Shown piece after piece: positions 23,701 to 36,679 of a stretch of DNA of 64,000 bases. The first letter of the stretch is position 1; each line of letters opens with the position of its first letter. The notes under the pieces were generated by a model. That model saw only the letters and a program-made list of their open reading frames with translations, ran no database searches and was not told where the DNA came from. A program made the position numbers and the translations under genes. Source of the DNA: Trichoplax adhaerens (Eukaryota; Placozoa; Uniplacotomia; Trichoplacea; Trichoplacidae); assembly GCF_000150275.1 (NCBI RefSeq), contig NW_002060946.1, positions 4,129,035 to 4,193,034 on the forward strand, given 5' to 3'.

Positions 23701-26700
23701 GAATTGATTGACATCCCTTTCTGACGAAATAGTTAGCACAGGTGTTCATCTTCATTTCACTCTTGTCTTTCGTCAGCTATTTTATTAGGACATGAATAAT
23801 AAAATTGGCTTAAAAGAGGGTTTAACGTCATCAACATTTTATTCTAAGATGTTGTAATACCTGTTCCTTTTACGTCAATACTTAATTTATTAAACGCGTT
23901 CTATCATAGACCATACTCAATTTGACAAAATCAGCTTGCATCATTATCAATAAAGAATGATTAAGCTCGAAACATGTGAAAGGTTTCTTATATTTTTGCC
24001 TATAATCATCCTAAATCATAAATTTATATTGTCTGCATAGCTATTATCAATTATATATATACACGGTATAGATAATACGAGTTTTATGACGTGTAATAAA
24101 TGGGTCTCACAATAACTATCTTATTCAAATGGTATTTTCTAAAAGGCTTTTATTACAAGGTTTTAGGAATAGTAGAGCAATAATTAATTACTACAAGAAT
24201 CTAGTCTAAAATCTAAAGTTTTCGAGCTCAAAGCGAAGTGAAGTCTCTTTTCCTCTGTGAGCTCATCTCTGCAGTTCTTATAAACATTTCGTTAAATCCG
24301 TTTATGATAACTTGATTTATCTACAATCAGACACGAGCTATCAAACAAAATACTTTTCTCTAATAGTACATCATTATTTTCTACAATCTAAATCGTTCTA
24401 CTTAAGATATCACTACTCTTCTATTAACGTCTAGGCCCTTTCTCCGAAGGGCATCTTCATAACTACAGTATTTCTAGCTACATGAATCTTGTACCATAAT
24501 TAGTCAACTCGGTATAAAGTTACTGAACCTCTGACAGGTCTACTGAGTACGACAAATGGTAATACTATCTGTTAAATGAGCACATTATCGTAAACCGTCA
24601 GCAAAGCGACGGGAGTTTGCACTAGTATCTATTCAAAGCAACCTAACTATATCAAATATAGCTATCCGTATAATCAAATATGGGTGCATCACTACATGAC
24701 GTAAAAAATGATGTATGTGTGTATTCCTTAGAATAGGATTGCGGGAATATGATCAAAGTAACAATTTTAGAGAGCTTATCTTATGCTGATAAATAAAAAC
24801 TTTTTGTTAAATACGTAGGTGAACATCTACTTTTAATTAATTCCGTGCAGGATAACCACGAAAAATATCAAGATTTTATTCGCACAGATAGTTTTATTCG
24901 ACTATAATCCCTCCTATTATTATCATTAATACTACTAAGAATGGGCGCATTATTCTTTTAAACTTAGTAGTATAGCTACAGATATTACTATCTAATCAGA
25001 TTTTTATACATTAAATAGATTCTAAATATCGAATAACAAAGCTTGACGATACGTATTAATTTAAAGGGAAGTCCACGTATATACTAGGCTCTTTTCAATT
25101 TGTATAGAGAACATTTAGGAATAACTGCCCAGTTTTAGCCTCTTCCTCTTCAATAATGATGTTTCATTTAATATTGAGTATAAAGTAAGTTTTGTAACGT
25201 TTGGGTACAGAAAATTAATAATACAATCTACTTCCTGGCTAATATAAATTAAGCAAATGGAAGATAACGGCAGTGAAATAAAAGTATTTACCAATTTGTA
25301 AAGTACTTGTCATTTTTCATTATTCTACTTTTCACAATAATGTAAGTACGTGGTATATTCGTGAAGAGATTCACATTATTAATCATTTATTATCAGTATC
25401 TGAACGAGTTAAAAAATGAAGGGAATATGTAACGGGAAATCAAACTATTTTTTAAAGTTATGGTGCGTAGGAGTTCTTAATATGAATTAAACTGTACAAC
25501 AGCATAGTAATATAAAAAAATTTAAAATAAAAACAGGAACAATATCAAAACCTATTTTTCTTGCTATTTTTTATGGTTAAAGAATAAAAAAAGTAGACAA
25601 AGAGAAGGGACTACATTAAATAAATTAGTTAATACTTTCGTAAATAAAGCTAAATTGACCTCTAAAATTACAGTATTAGTTATAAAAACCCTTCAATGGT
25701 ACTATAATTAATACAATATTAATAACGAATTTATTACCACAAACTTATCACTACAATCTATTTATTGATATACATTTCAATTTGGTGTATTACGATTATG
25801 CTAAGAATTTCAGATAACAAAGTATTGGATTCTCTTGTTAAGAATATAATAAATATAATTTTCTATAATTTAATGGATGGTAGTGTATACGAATTTGATG
25901 ACGATGGTAAATGATATGTTAGGGTACTATCTATCTGAATTTTCTCTCTCAAATAGTTTGGCATACATATATTCTCCTTCTCTAATATTTCTGCCTTTAC
26001 AATTTATTTAATCTTAAATACTTGAGTTTAAAAATGAATAAGTCTCTATAGCAGTAAATATACACTGCAGTATTTTTACTTCGTATGAAAGTCCCAATTA
26101 TGCCATAATCATAAGCTTCCGTCGATAATTTCATAATTCTGAACACGGTCTTCTTCATTTCTACAACAAATAAGATTTATTGACAGTTTCCTTCTATTGT
26201 GAAAAATCTCTGAAATATTGCTCATTATAATTATAAATAATTGAGCATTAATGTATTATCTTCCTTCTTGATATTTCTGTAAAACCTGTTTTATCGATCT
26301 TATTAGTAAGCAAAATATCTATTATAGAATAACATTGATAAATTTTAACGGTGAATTTAAGTATTTAAGTATTTTTTCTTCCTTAATGACATGATAAAAT
26401 TAATTATACTATAAAATTAAGGTATATATCAGGAAATAATTTAATATAATAAGACAGGCTACGTCAAATAGCTTTTACTTTAAAGACATTGGCTTAATCA
26501 ACAGCAGGAATAATTCCTAAAGTATATGATCAACTCTCGTTCAGTATAATATAAAGATTACGCAATGGCAGCATATTATTGCAGACTATTGCTAATAATG
26601 TCGTGATGTCTGTATATTTGTCATAGATAATGTAGTAAAATATAAATGAAAATATGATACAAGAATTGATATCCTTTAGGGTAATGGAATATGTTAATAA

Positions 26701-26874
26701 GCATTCATGAATTGTAGTTTTAAATTGAGGCATTGTCTGTAGTTCATGATAAGTTGGTAAATATTTTCATCCGTATATTCAGATAGTTTAGTACATTTTA
26801 ATCTCATAAACTCACATTTAATTTCAAGAGAAGTAAAATAAGTAGTTTAATTATTTTATTTTATTATCAGAACA

Positions 26875-26950
26875 ATGGACAGCAGATTATTATTCTGTAT
26901 AATTGTCCTTTTGCCATATTTGAACAATATTATCGCTTTACAAGTTGATA
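26875..26950 (+). CDS. Candidate first exon encoding a signal peptide
   Basis: ATG preceded by AACA opens a frame of 25 codons plus one base, MDSRLLFCIIVLLPYLNNII then ALQVD, ending at a consensus donor (GTAAGG). The charged start, hydrophobic core and small residues after it have the form of a secretory signal peptide. The intron would be phase 1, the usual phase after signal-peptide exons of modular extracellular proteins. Downstream exons of this gene were not assembled; a phase-compatible open segment starts at 28393 (ISSSLIIVNEHSRAIYPRMG...), but its family is not recognised. Confidence 0.3.
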
Positions 26951-29611
26951 GTAAGGAAAGATATGATTAAAAATATTTCCGTAGTAAGTAACCACTCAAC
27001 AATAGCGGCTGATTTGGTCAGGTTTAATAATAATCATGCTAAATAGATATGAAAAATTCCAAAGTCAAGATACCATCAACTCTGTTTTAACAGACAATTG
27101 ATCAACGATGAAAATAGATTATTTTGGTATTGCAGAATATTGATCTAAATTTTGGATAACTTAAGTCTTATAAACGATAAGATATACAATAATACTCATA
27201 GGGAAATAAAATAATTTGTCACATCAAGAGAACTTTATGTAAAATATAATCTTGAATTATTTTCTATTATCTTGCATCAAAATTATGGCTACCATAGCAC
27301 AGTATTAAGAGAATTAGCAAAAGACAATATTGCTCTTACTGAACTTAACGCAATGTGCTGACTTAAAGTATTGCCTTTAATACGGTATCAATGAGTCAAT
27401 AACATTATTTATTGAAAAATGAATAAAATGTATCTATAAGGATTAAAAGTTTTAATTTTCCATCTTCAAATAATCTAAACATTTTAAGATTTATATCTAC
27501 CATCAAAATAAACTCGGTTTTGATTTATAGATTGTTGACAACAATAATGGTCTTAGCGGAAACCATTTCATTGCTCTACAGAATAATAATTTAATCATTT
27601 CGCATGTTTACTGCCTAACTTAAAGTATTTTCTACGTAAAATGTTGCATAAGAAAACTAAAGAGACACAATACAATACGTCCTAAACCACTCATATATGA
27701 ATTTTGCCACGCAAACCTGCCAAACTTTTTTAAAACCTAATGACATTATCTAATAGACTCTAGCCAAAATTATCTCTAGTTATTGCGAGTTTATTTAACG
27801 TATTTTAAAATATCAATTCGCTTGCTATTGACTATCAAAAGTCATTGCTCTCGTATTTCCAACAATTCTATTTTAACTGTTAACAATGGTAAACTTGCAA
27901 CTTAATATAATATCAGTAGGCTACGTAGCGAGTATCAATTTAAATCGAAATAGATCTGATCTAAAGCTGATTAATAGTTTCATTAAATTCTATATTACTA
28001 GATGTTTATAATCAAGGTGATGCGATAGAATAGTAATCTTATTTCTTGACATAAATGCCAAGCATTGATCAAATTACAGGTTGCTATGAAATTCTAAATA
28101 TTGCTTCCACCGATTGTTTATTTAGTCTCTAGATAAGCAACTAATGAGATATCGCGAATAACTGCAAATATTTATTATCTGTACTTAGCACAATCTGTGA
28201 AATTCATTGATAGCGAACCATAACGATATGACGTAGATCAATGGTTGTGTACTATGAAATTAAATACAATCAGAAGGATTATTTTTCCATGAGCAAACTA
28301 TAATACAAGCAAATCATGGCTTTTGTCTTTACTAGTCTGTACTAGTTACAACTGAAGAAATATTAAACTGGTATTCATCTTGGCTTTGAACAGTTTCCAG
28401 TTCATTAATTATAGTCAATGAGCATAGTAGGGCTATTTATCCAAGAATGGGTTATGACAGGATAATATTAGTCAACAGCTATTTAAGATGTATACTAGTT
28501 ATAACCAAATACAATATAGGACAAGGATTAAATTATTGATGACAGTAAACTTGTATTAGTTGACCTTAATTTATAATTCATAGTCGATACAATCAGCTAA
28601 GATTTTTGTCCAAGACTAGAAGTATCATCGTACCGCACAAACTAAGATTTACTGATGATCGATACTAGTTTAGAGTGAAAGGAATATGGGACGAGTGATA
28701 AATTGTGTAGCTATTGTATAATCAGTTCTTTGCTCCTTATTTTAATCAATGCGATATAATGTATTGGTGGAATACATGAGTATTAAACCACGTTAAATAT
28801 TGCATCAGTACCTGATTGAATAAGATCTGTACTAAATACAATTGATCAAGCGCTGAGCTAAATTTCGTACTAGATGATGAACGAATTTTTCAGTCCAGTA
28901 GGCATTTAAGATATATACCGGTTAAAATTATGATAAACAATTAAACTATTTGCTTATACTTGTAAAAATAGCTTTGTTCCGTCCTAAATGCCATATGTAA
29001 TCATCGATAATTACAATTAATGAAAGTATTCACTGAAATAGAGGACTAGACGAAGAGAGCAAAGAAGACGGTGGTTTAATGTTCTTTCCTACTCTACTCC
29101 ATGGGCTGGCAGTTTGCACAGTGCTACTATTAATTAGATTGGATCGAATAAATCAGCAGCAATGCGGCGAGTGGTTAGTTTTGCTCAATATAGAATTAGT
29201 GAATTATTGCCTAAGCTTATGCATTTTATGAACCGTCAAATTGGTACAGATACTTACCTATCATACTATATGTTTTTTACAGTAAATAATTCTAGTTACG
29301 TAATAGCTTTTTATGCAAGTTAAAATGATCAAGAACAATATAGATGGCTAAGGAAAAGCTATAACTAAATATATATATATGGATAAAATTGATTATTATA
29401 TAATAACAATGTATAGCTAAAATCGTCATTAACAAAATAAAAACAAGCATCATAGTAGACAGAAAATTTTTATCTATATCCTGAAATAAAATACTCCAGA
29501 TTGTTGCTTTATGGTTTTTCATATGAAACTATAAATTATGAATAACGTTACATTATTTTATTTCTACCCTTCATAATACCATTACGGCGATCACCCTCCA
29601 TTATGAATTGA

Positions 29612-29925
29612 TACTTTTAGTAGTTACCATATTAATGAAATTAATTTGGTAAAAATGGATTTACTGAAGTAAATGGAATGAAGGAGTTAAAATATTAATT
29701 CGTAATACAAGTGTGAGTATATAATATATTGTAAATTTAAATAAACTAGACCATTGACACCCTTGATAGGTACCATACTAATGAGATTAATATAAAGAAA
29801 AATTGATTTTTAGAAGTAAATAGAGTCGACGAGTAAAAATATTAATTCGTAATACAAGTATAAGCAAGCATGCGAGTATGTAAGATGCTGTAAACTTAAG
29901 TAAACAGACTTAATATGGCTCCTAT
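29612..29925. repeat. Two-copy tandem duplication, period about 150 bp
   Basis: The sequence TAGTTACCATATTAATGAAA at about 29619 recurs in diverged form at about 29767 (TAGGTACCATACTAATGAGA). AATATTAATTCGTAATACAA recurs at about 29690 and 29847, followed in both by GTRTRAGYA. The two copies have drifted with small indels. No coding potential. Confidence 0.75.
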
Positions 29926-32278
29926 TCACATTGTAATGAAACTAAAGTCAACTGAATGACATTATTATAAGGCCAATACTGAATTCAACCTGTTTTAGTA
30001 TGCTATTTTCCATCTTGAATTATAACTATCCATATGCACTAGTGGAACCGGCGATTATACTGGAACCATACAGAAATTTATCAATCTGATTAATTGACCT
30101 TATCGATGAATAGTCTTTCAATTAGAGTCTGTTGTTTATATCAATTTGCCATGATATTAGGATTATCTCTATGTTGTCACGAAACTAGTTGATCCTTTTT
30201 CCCTTTTTATTATCAAGCCAATGTATAGTAAAATGAAGACTATGCTATTATAAACAGATGTATACGTATCCAGCTGCCTGAAGCAATTATTATGATTACT
30301 ATGATTATTGCAGCGTACGCGATGGTGTCTTGTTTGTAGATAAAGAAATTTCTAATTTATATTTTATCTTATTTTCATATTGTTTCCCCAACTGGAGTGT
30401 TTGGATTGCTTGTATTTCACATGCACAATATCACAAGACAGCTGTTCATATTTAATCATGGTATTATATAATAACTTCTACCGTATAAATTTTTCTGATT
30501 TGTTCAATCCATTCACACTATTTCAATCGCCCATTTTATACTAAAACTATTATTCAACTATGATAATGGTGATACCATGAGCAAGATTGTACGAGTATAG
30601 TAGGATTTAGTACAATTATTCGTTAATATTCCAGTCGTAATAATTTACTCTAACTATCATTGATTATTTCATGCAAGCTGATAAATTGTAAGTATGATGC
30701 TCAATTCCAATAAAGCTCGAAATATTACCATCACGACACGTTACCTATTAAAATAGAATAGTATAGAATCAGTTGATTTTATCTCTATATTTTTATCAAC
30801 CTACGTATTATCTATATTTAAATCAGATATATAATTTAAATTTTTTGTAATATATGCTTCCATCGGGTTGGATAAATTGCCAATAAAAATGGATTATCAA
30901 TTGTTATACTTATTATTGAAGCAAGTACCAACTAGATTATGAATCATATTTGACGTCAAAAATTGCTCTCTTCCTTTCTGTTTTATCTATTCTATCATTC
31001 ATACAATAGCCAACATAAATAATTATTTGTATTTTATCCATTCGGCGTCAATCTTTACCTCTTTCTCGATATGGATGTCTGTCATTTCTTTTTCTGTCCC
31101 TTATACTATTATGATAATGGTGGTGATTGCGAACGGTAATAATAATGACTATCATAGTAGTTTACGTATTAATCACGTATAACTTCCTTCCTATAAAGTA
31201 ACCTTATTTGAATTTAAATAGACCATATTGATACACAATTAGAAATAGAATATCATTAAAATACTGAATTTTCTATGCGCCGTGAGTTGTGTATTAATAC
31301 AACTCTATTTCTATTCAAATTATTTGTATAGGAGGGCATCTTTAGCCTACATTGTATGGAATAAAATTGAGTTCTTCCTTATTTAATACTAATATCTTAT
31401 TATGATCGTTACACAGAGAAACAGGATGACAAATTCTATGACTTTTTTAATCTTGCTCTAAATGTTCTGTTTCAGAGAGGGTTTTCTCACACATTTAAAG
31501 TTGAAGAGAAATTCAATTGTTAACATTACCCTATTCTGAGTTCATTATCAACGCCATAAAACATCATTTTACTCTAGGTAATAGTATGATAATCATGATC
31601 TATCTATACAATACAAGGTAGGTTTATATTATTTATATTATAAATGTGTAAGTCGAATTGAGATTCTATTTGATTTGTTTATTTACCCTATCGACCTACT
31701 TTGTGTCTCTATCTCTATGTATTTGTGATCCACTATACATATAATATATTCAACACAATTTAAAGCTAGCAGCCTGTCAAATATCCATGGCTATGATACA
31801 ATATGTCTATCTTGTTTCAAAATTTAAAATTATCAACTAGTTATTGTTATTATCATGGAAAATTGAAAGTTATACGTACGAACAGTGAATAGAAGAGGAG
31901 ATTGTTATATTCAAATGGATTATAATATGGTGGCGAGACGCAAATATTCAAATGTTATCCTATTCAATAATAACCATAATAATTGTTTAATATCCACAAT
32001 AAGGATAGACGTAAGCATAATTAAAATTAATACAATGGTGTCATATTGGAGCGGATTAAGTGGGCAAAGTGTCATTGATGTCTTACTATATGATATTAAA
32101 AGTTCTCATCATTGATTCTCAATGTACATAAAAGGTCAAACATTGTCATTTCCATCATACTCCTTTCACTTGCAAGACGTATCCTATCTTGAGCTAACAA
32201 GAAGTTCATTTCAGTAACGAGAGAAAAGATTATAGATTGGCAGTATTTTTTGCTGATTAGCGAATTCAACAGCGAGAT

Positions 32279-34027
32279 ATGAATCCAATTAGACGATCGG
32301 TTCAAGAATACGGTAATCCATACGGTCATCATCATCATCAATCGAGTAGCTATAAGAAAATTACCAGCAACCTAAGTCTTGGTAATAATCGTCATGGTAT
32401 TGCAAGTAGCAGCAAAAATGGTAGTAGCAGCGGTAGTAATATTGGTACCAGTAGTTATAACCATTCAAGTCATTTACCTCTAGTGACAAGCTATCAATCC
32501 AATCATCCTTACTTTCTTGGTCATTTACCTCCATTTCAAGATTATTTACAACGTGTTTGGATGAATCGACCTGGTCGACGATGTTCTTCTGCTATTTCTC
32601 GATCATTACATAATAAAATTGTCGATTATTTACAACATAATACCAGTACCACACCAAAATTCAAATATTGGGTCAAGAGTAAACGATTTACACTCATCAA
32701 TAGCTATTTAGCAGTCCCTGCAGGGACAGGAAGAAAAAGATCCAAATCTACAAATAAGTTATTTCAGCTAAAATCATCATCGACTAGTAGTTCAACTCAA
32801 CGCTCAGGTAATTTTATCCATGATCCCATATGGTTATGACTAGCTTTTTTAGCACAAAATGTTCTTGATTACTTTATACGGTATATCTATCTTGCTGTAC
32901 CACACTGAAACCGATTATTCTTGCTTGACTATAAGTATAGTACTCTAAATTAATCATATCCTAAAAGAGATTATTCCTATATGTACGTGTGCATGATTAC
33001 TTTTATTTACAAGTAGTTCAGAGGTTATGTCTGTGCTGTATATTGTTTTAATGTACATATTTGGTGCAAATATTATATTCATTTCAATTCATGTATCGGT
33101 ACTTATGTTCCTTTAAGAAAATATCATTTTTTTGATTGATCTTGGATAGAAACAGCGATTCGAGGTTATCGTCGTGTTGCTGTCATCGAAGACTATGAAG
33201 AAATTATCCAACGCTATCACTGTATTGAACATGAACATGCTGGAATTCGACGGACTTATGAAATGATATGCCAAGATTATTCTTATTTTCCTCGAGCAGT
33301 GGTAGCTAAATATTTGGAATTTTGTCCAATTTGTTCGCATCGCAAACAACATGAAAGTACAACAACATCAAGTATTACAACAATATCAACATCGATACCT
33401 GCAATATCCAATCCATCAACATCCATAGCGGTTATATCCGTGGCTACTGAAGCTATTAACAATGCGGGGAAAATGGATAAGATTGTAAGTAGTGGCAATA
33501 TTATGGCTGCAACTACAATATCTAGCCAATATAACTTGCGTCTAGATAGTTTTATGGCCACTGGTAATATACTTTTTATTGATATGACCCATCGACCTGA
33601 TGAATTTCATACTTGGATCGGGTGTTATTTTGATTCATGGAGTAATTATTGCATACTCTTCCCTCTAAGAAATCGTAGTCCACAAGAAGTTAGCCGTAAG
33701 TTAAGTAGCCATATCTTTGCTATCTTTGGATTACCTAAATTATTGAGATGTCAGCTTGATGGGGATTATATCCAAGAATTAGTAGATCAACTTCATCAAC
33801 TATGGACTATACGAAAAATGAATATACATATTGATCAGGTTAGATTAAATCATCATCCAATCATTCACTATATTCAACATCTGCTAACGATAGCATCAGT
33901 TGATAAGTGGGTTCCCAATTTACCCCAAATTCAATATAAATTAAATAATACAAGTGCCAATACCGGATGGACTCCACAACAAATTGTCTTTAATATATTA
34001 CCAACATGGATAGCAAGTAAAAGCTAA
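32279..34027 (+). CDS. NOL4-like protein carrying a degenerate integrase (rve) core, 2 exons
   Basis: Exons 32279-32807 and 33150-34027 join in phase through a split Glu codon; 468 aa plus stop. Order of parts: His/Ser/Asn-rich low-complexity N-terminus; KIVDYLQHN then KFKYWVKSKRFTL (nt about 32650-32690); YRRVAVIEDYEEIIQRYH; an integrase-type HH-CC zinc motif (HEHAGIRRTYEMICQDYSYF...FCPICSHRKQ, nt 33215-33345); a Thr/Ser/Ile-rich linker; then an RNase H-like integrase core starting LFIDMTHRPDEFHTWIG and ending NTGWTPQQIVFNILP. The first and second catalytic Asp can be placed (LFIDMT; RCQLDGD). The catalytic Glu expected in a Q-G-x-x-E-R stretch is absent (HHPIIHYIQHLL). From memory, the KFxxWVKSKxF, YRRVAVxEDxxxII and HAGxxRTYxxI...YxFxPRxxVxxxLxxC blocks match vertebrate NOL4/NOL4L; GIN1/KRBA2-type integrases are the alternative. 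The exon may continue 5' because an acceptor-like TAG precedes the ATG. Confidence 0.8.
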
Positions 34028-36679
34028 AATTTGCTACTCATAATTATGATATATTACGATAACATTGATATAACATATACGGCAATCCTTAAGTTCATGC
34101 ATAAGCGTATTTGTTAGAGCTCTACAGATAAGTGAATATAATCTATCGCAATATTTATTCTCATTTGTCTACATATATAGCTTATATGGTATACAATGTG
34201 TGCAAATTACTTAAAAAGATTAAATAGTTGAAGATTTAATATTTTATTGATGTAATAAGTAGGCTAGAAACATTAAAACATCTAAGCTAATTCTATAAAT
34301 ACTTTCATAGCCACTTACATCGCTATTATAATATCAAGTTATAAGATATTTCTGCGCAGAAATATTTTCCATTCTAATAATCGAATGCATAAAAAGTGAT
34401 CTTTATAAAATTTTTTTACAGATCATGCATGATTTCTTATAACCTAAACTGCTCTGACCTACTAAATTTTATCTTCTACAATCGTATTATATTTGTGTTT
34501 ACAATAAGAAAAGATTTTTTTTCGTTCTCTATCTCAGAGTTTCTTCATTTGACAGCCAATTATTAATATTAGCGCAATATCTACATGTATGACATATCGC
34601 TTTGCTGTTTTAAAATATTTAAAGCTTCCCTTTACAAAAATAAAGTTCAAGATTTTACTCACTCTATAACGATTTATTTCTTACTATTTCTATAATCCAT
34701 TTAATGAAACCCATTATAGTCTCATACTAAGATAATTATTCATCTTATAAGCATTAAGAAAATCAGATTGTAAGTGGATACTGCGATCTGTCACGCAAAT
34801 TGCCCTACTCCGTGAGCGGCCTTTTATTCTAGGTTGATTTGTGATTTAATAAGCTTAATTTCTATTATTTAAATATGTAATCAGTCAGAAGGACCCTATA
34901 TCTCTGAACATTAGTATTGCAGTTACGTATTTTTAAATTAATGGAGCTGAGGTATATTTTATCACGGGCGTATCTTTACTGAAACCATCTCTAGACGAAA
35001 AAGACTTGGTACATTGAATCTATAAAGGTAACATGTTTGAGAATCATTAGTAACGAATAATTATTATAATCTTAAATAGCATATAATGTTATCTTTATTA
35101 ATTTGGTCATAACCACCGTGGATGAAAATCACTTACAACAAAGAATTGAAATACTGATATGAAGATATAGATTAAACTAACAACCTAATATCGATATCCT
35201 TTACCTTATGATTTGAATGATGGTAGTTTAAAATAAAATTTCTTTCTTTAAGTACCATCATTAGTCGGTTACAGTTATTGGCAGTTAAATTAAATAGTTT
35301 GACTACTATTCTATGGTACTGCTATAGGCAATTTTTTGAAGAATTTCATTGAATCGCTATTCGATAACATGCTACCTGGCCTTGTGCATAACTTCAGTCA
35401 TTTATCACAATATCCTTGAGTAAGAAATTTTGGGGATATAATTAATTACTATCGAAATTTTAAAATCCTTAGGGTATATGATATGATTTTATTTAGTTAG
35501 TTTAAAGGCCTTAAATACCGTAAGGTATAAATAATGTTTTAATTAACTAGGGTATAAAGCATTAACATTGAATCATAGAGCATAAAGTGTAGATAGTGGA
35601 AATTTGATAGAGATAATTTGTAAACTTAATAAATTGAAATATTTATACAGCCGTCGTTCGAACGATTTTAAAGTAACTTCTTGTCCTAGCAATCTTTTTG
35701 CTAGAATTTTTAAACTCTAGCCTATCGCATAATACCATAGGTAGATCTAATATGCGTACTTTCTTTTCCACTAGTTACAACGGAGCGCAATGATACATAG
35801 ATACTAAAGTAAAAATAGCAGTAAAGATTTTTAATTTTTTCGATATTTTAAATGTCATTTAGCTGTCAGAGCTATCAAAGAAACTATCAAAGGTGGTCAT
35901 CGATCCACAATTTATATTTAGCGACTACAGTACTTACTAAGATCTCAACTTTATTCTTTAATCGGCAAGTTTTTTCTGAAAACTATTCTATTTAGTAATT
36001 TATACATTATTTAAATCGAATATCAAAGAAAATGTGTCTAGAAGTAAAGCTAAAGACACTTGTTTACGAGGTCATATGAATAAGTTTTAGAACTCGTATA
36101 ATTATCATAACGGTAGATATAGCAACGATTTCTGCAGAAGCTTGCGTTTGGAAACTATACTCGGTACTTAGTGTATTGGCTAATATACTCGTGCAGTACT
36201 ACACATGTTTATTTAACAAATAACAATATTCCTAGTATGTTTCATGATTTACAAATTGAGTTATTTGATGAGTAAAAATCATAATATATAACGTAAAAAT
36301 TAAAGATATTGATGAGGGTAACCAATATGCACAGTGGATTGCCTATATTCAAAAATGGTTAAAAATCTTTAAAATACGATATCGAATATATTTTTGTCAA
36401 TTCAAATAAAGAAATTTAATTTCATTTGTCAACTATAAGACCTATCAACGTTTCTACAAGTAACTTAGGACTTCTTTTTATTTTTTTGAAGTCAAAAGGA
36501 ATAGTCGTTAGGATTTGGACCTTAAAGCGCATCATAATGTCAATACACATATTTCAAGCTGTATATGTAAACACATTTTATTCGCTTCAATTTCAAGTGA
36601 CGTTCTGTAGTAGGCTATAAAATACTAATTTTTCGACAAAATGTAATATCTTGATACATTAATGGCCCCTTTCATTTAG
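34028..36679. other. AT-rich spacer after the integrase-derived gene
   Basis: No gene can be supported. Several short acceptor-led open segments exist on the plus strand (34533-34586; 34727-34770; about 35880-35960, LSELSKKLSKVVIDPQFIFS) but their phases do not chain consistently, so they may be chance. If the 36.7 kb candidate gene is real, its 5' exons should lie here. Confidence 0.45.

Larger units (their letters stand above)
20757..32278. other. Long AT-rich region without a confident gene
   Basis: About 11.5 kb of very AT-rich sequence. I see no recognisable protein family on either strand. The frames of 60-80 codons here (23520-23714, 26530-26733, 29292-29522, all minus; 31885-32115, plus) have Ile/Tyr/Leu/Asn-rich composition expected of AT-rich non-coding DNA. 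Items worth noting are the signal-peptide-like exon at 26875, open acceptor-led segments at about 28393-28540 and 30304-30449 (plus), and a tandem duplication at 29.6 kb. It could be intergenic, or introns of a gene with small exons that I cannot assemble. Confidence 0.5.

Noticed and set aside
33283-33561. Minus-strand frames (33113-33352, 33283-33561) across the integrase-like exon
   Set aside because: Antisense to a well-supported exon; no independent evidence.
32279-34027. Active transposon or retroelement
   Set aside because: Single coding locus with an intron, no reverse transcriptase, protease, LTRs or terminal inverted repeats nearby, and a missing catalytic Glu.
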